DNA of 39,787 bases from an uncultured Collinsella sp. (GTDB taxonomy: Bacteria; Actinomycetota; Coriobacteriia; Coriobacteriales; Coriobacteriaceae): NCBI GenBank assembly GCA_902464495.1, contig CABQJK010000018.1, positions 1 through 39,787 on the forward strand. Direction: 5' to 3'. A program made the translations under genes and the position numbers. A model generated the notes under the pieces. That model was not told the origin of the DNA and made no database searches. It saw only the letters and a list, made by a program, of their open reading frames with translations. How positions within the stretch are numbered: position 1 is the stretch's first letter; every line of letters starts with the position of its first letter. This document shows, piece after piece, positions 38,356 to 39,787 of the stretch.

Positions 38356-39165
38356 ATGTCGTTTATGGCTTCGATGTTTGGGACCGAGAAACCGGTCATT
38401 GGCATGCTGCATCTGCAGCCGCTGCCTGGCGATCCTCTGTATTATCCGAGCGGCAGCGTTTCGCGCGTGATCGATGCCGCCAAGCGCGATCTCGAAGCGC
38501 TGCAGTCGGGTGGCGTGGACGGCATTCTGATCACCAATGAGCTGTCGATGCCCTACGAGCAGCATGTGTCGGCAGTGACCCTTGCCGCTATGGGGCATGT
38601 CATCGGCGCTCTTGCCGCAGAGTTCTCGACCCCTTGGGGTGCAGAGGCTATTTATGACGGCGATGCCACGATCGAGCTGTGCGCCGCCGTCGAGGCGCAG
38701 TTTACACGCTGCAATTTCTGCGGTGCCTGGGCTGGTGATCTTGGCCTGATCAATCGTGACTTTGCGCACACCATGCGCCGCCGCGCCGCCCTGCGTCTGG
38801 ATGACCTAAAGATGTTCCATTTCATCACGAGCGAGGGCGAGGTGTATCTTAACGACCGTTCGACTCCCGATATTGCCGATTCGCTGGTATTCAACTGTCT
38901 GCCCGATGCCCTTGTCATTGGCGGGTCTGCTGCCGGGCGCGGAGCTTCGGGCGAGCTTGCCGACGAGGTGCGCGCCCGTGTTGGCGATGTGCCGGTGGTA
39001 TGTGGAACGGGATGCCGCGAGAATACCGTTTCAGACGTGTTTTCGCATTATGATGGCGCGTTTGTCGGCACCTGCCTCAAGCGAGACGGCAAGCTCGACG
39101 CCCCTGTCGAAGCCGAGCGGGTCGCGCGATTCATGGCTGCCGCCCGTGCCGCGAGAGGGGAGTGA
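38356..39165 (+). CDS. BtpA/SgcQ family TIM-barrel protein
   Basis: A 269-residue protein of the BtpA/SgcQ family, thought to be a TIM-barrel enzyme; SgcQ is encoded in a sugar-utilisation cluster of E. coli and BtpA was linked to photosystem I in cyanobacteria. Segments: KPVIGMLHLQPLPGDPLY, LQSGGVDGILITNELSMPY, DALVIGGSAAGRG and DGAFVGTCLKRDGKLDAPV. The ATG at 38356 follows AAAGGAG. The usual GVNVLRND segment reads GAEAIYDGDA here, so the active site is not typical. It overlaps in effect with the FGGY gene, which starts five bases after its stop. Confidence 0.86.
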   Translation: MSFMASMFGTEKPVIGMLHLQPLPGDPLYYPSGSVSRVIDAAKRDLEALQSGGVDGILITNELSMPYEQHVSAVTLAAMGHVIGALAAEFSTPWGAEAIYDGDATIELCAAVEAQFTRCNFCGAWAGDLGLINRDFAHTMRRRAALRLDDLKMFHFITSEGEVYLNDRSTPDIADSLVFNCLPDALVIGGSAAGRGASGELADEVRARVGDVPVVCGTGCRENTVSDVFSHYDGAFVGTCLKRDGKLDAPVEAERVARFMAAARAARGE

Positions 39166-39170
39166 ACGGC

Positions 39171-39764
39171 ATGCCGTACTATCTTGGCATCGACATCGGA
39201 ACGAGCGCGTCCAAGGGTGTGTTAATTGATGCGGAGTGTCGAATTGTGGCGCAGGCATCTTGTCAACATGAGACCGAGAACCCTCGGGATGGTTGGTATC
39301 AGCACGATGCAGAAGCGATTTGGTGGGGTGATTTTTGCCGGCTGTCTCGCGAGCTCATCGAGCGCGCGGGTATCGAGGCGAGCCAGATCCGCTGCGTGGG
39401 GTTGTCGGCTTTGGGCTGTGATTGCGTGCCGGTCGATGAAGATTGCCACGCCTTGGCTCCGGCAATTTTGTACGGGGTCGACGCTCGCTCGAAGCCGCAG
39501 ATTGACGAGCTTCTTTCCGAATATGGTCCCGATCGCGCTCGCGAGCTCTTTGGACACGACCCGTGTTCGTCCGATATCGCTCCCAAGGTCCTTTGGTTTA
39601 AGGAGAATATGCCTGAGGTCCATGAGCGGGCAGCGAAGTTCCTTACGGCTTCGTCCTATCTATGCGCCAAGCTCACCGGCAGGTTTACGATCGACCGTTA
39701 TCTTGCCGAGGATTTCCTACCCTTATACGATCGGTTGATTTCCGATCTCAGCCGAACACATTGA
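39171..39764 (+). CDS. FGGY-family carbohydrate kinase, truncated
   Basis: The N-terminal part of an FGGY kinase (XylB/GlpK type): YYLGIDIGTSASKGVLID (the phosphate-1 loop), ENPRDGWYQHDAEAIWW, VGLSALGCD, and PKVLWFKENMPEV. The frame ends at 39764 after 197 residues, but the family is about 500 long. Sequence is family-like up to LAEDFLPLYD and then unrelated (RLISDLSRTH and stop). Either the gene is broken by a frameshift, or the last 50 bases are an assembly error at the contig edge. ATG 39171 has GGGGAG upstream; GTG 39162 is an alternative. It would phosphorylate a sugar of the second module. Confidence 0.82.
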   Translation: MPYYLGIDIGTSASKGVLIDAECRIVAQASCQHETENPRDGWYQHDAEAIWWGDFCRLSRELIERAGIEASQIRCVGLSALGCDCVPVDEDCHALAPAILYGVDARSKPQIDELLSEYGPDRARELFGHDPCSSDIAPKVLWFKENMPEVHERAAKFLTASSYLCAKLTGRFTIDRYLAEDFLPLYDRLISDLSRTH

Positions 39765-39787
39765 GTGAATAGGCCGTTCCCACAGCT

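Noticed and set aside
1..39787. tRNA, rRNA, phage or transposase genes
   Set aside because: No rRNA-like stretch, tRNA-like cloverleaf, integrase or transposase motifs were seen by eye; short non-coding RNAs cannot be excluded without a model search.

Overview
The window looks like a chromosomal stretch of a GC-rich, low-oxygen gut actinobacterium of the class Coriobacteriia, most likely Collinsella or a close relative. This placement is inferred from coding style, gene content (NrdG, DUF3793 plus flavodoxin, ferredoxin-type aldo/keto reductase, YfcC carrier, actinobacterial-type LexA boxes) and typical GGAGG-type ribosome sites. I saw no rRNA, tRNA, CRISPR array, phage genes or transposase. 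Most of the window is compact chromosomal housekeeping DNA with short intergenic regions.

Layout. Bases 1-2121: the end of nrdG, then folE, an HD-domain hydrolase with a cysteine cluster, and folB. Bases 2128-6475: a YgjP/DUF45 metallopeptidase, an M19 dipeptidase, a SlyD-like FKBP followed directly by a UreE-like nickel chaperone with no urease genes in view, a Cof-type phosphatase and a PerR/Fur-type regulator. Bases 6537-8615: acylphosphatase, Gfo/Idh oxidoreductase and RNase HI. Bases 8715-11201: a LysR regulator divergent from metY (O-acetylhomoserine sulfhydrylase). metY has a good promoter and a 17-codon cysteine-containing leader ORF before it. Bases 11514-16909: a secreted protein, a tiny membrane protein, a ketopantoate-reductase-like enzyme, a cyclase-family protein, an Fe-S aldo/keto reductase and endonuclease IV. 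Bases 17057-20160: a polar amino-acid ABC transporter whose permease carries an N-terminal exported domain. Bases 20294-24814: flavodoxin and DUF3793, a membrane-anchored HMA metal-binding protein, a LexA-boxed Y-family polymerase with a YolD partner, and a PAP2 phosphatase. Bases 24953-29231: an orphan iron-ADH N-terminal domain, pgi and two HAD phosphatases.

The most interesting region is 29290-39764, a one-direction catabolic locus of eleven genes. A GntR/UTRA regulator is followed by a promoter with a perfect dyad, a YfcC carrier, an amidohydrolase with altered metal ligands, and homologues of FrlC (3-epimerase), FrlB (deglycase) and FrlD (kinase). After an intercistronic terminator comes a second module: another PfkB kinase, a second amidohydrolase lacking the usual HxH, YjbQ, BtpA/SgcQ and an FGGY kinase. 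I infer uptake and breakdown of an Amadori-type (glycated amine) compound or a relative. The set of genes is not a standard frl operon, and the substrate is unknown.

Several intergenic regions carry large hairpins (6029-6085, 15960-16022, 24048-24131). The last is a perfect 32-bp inverted repeat in a divergent intergenic region, with a half-copy relic at 25478-25499. The FGGY kinase frame stops early just before the right edge, next to a short adapter-like string, which may be an assembly artefact.
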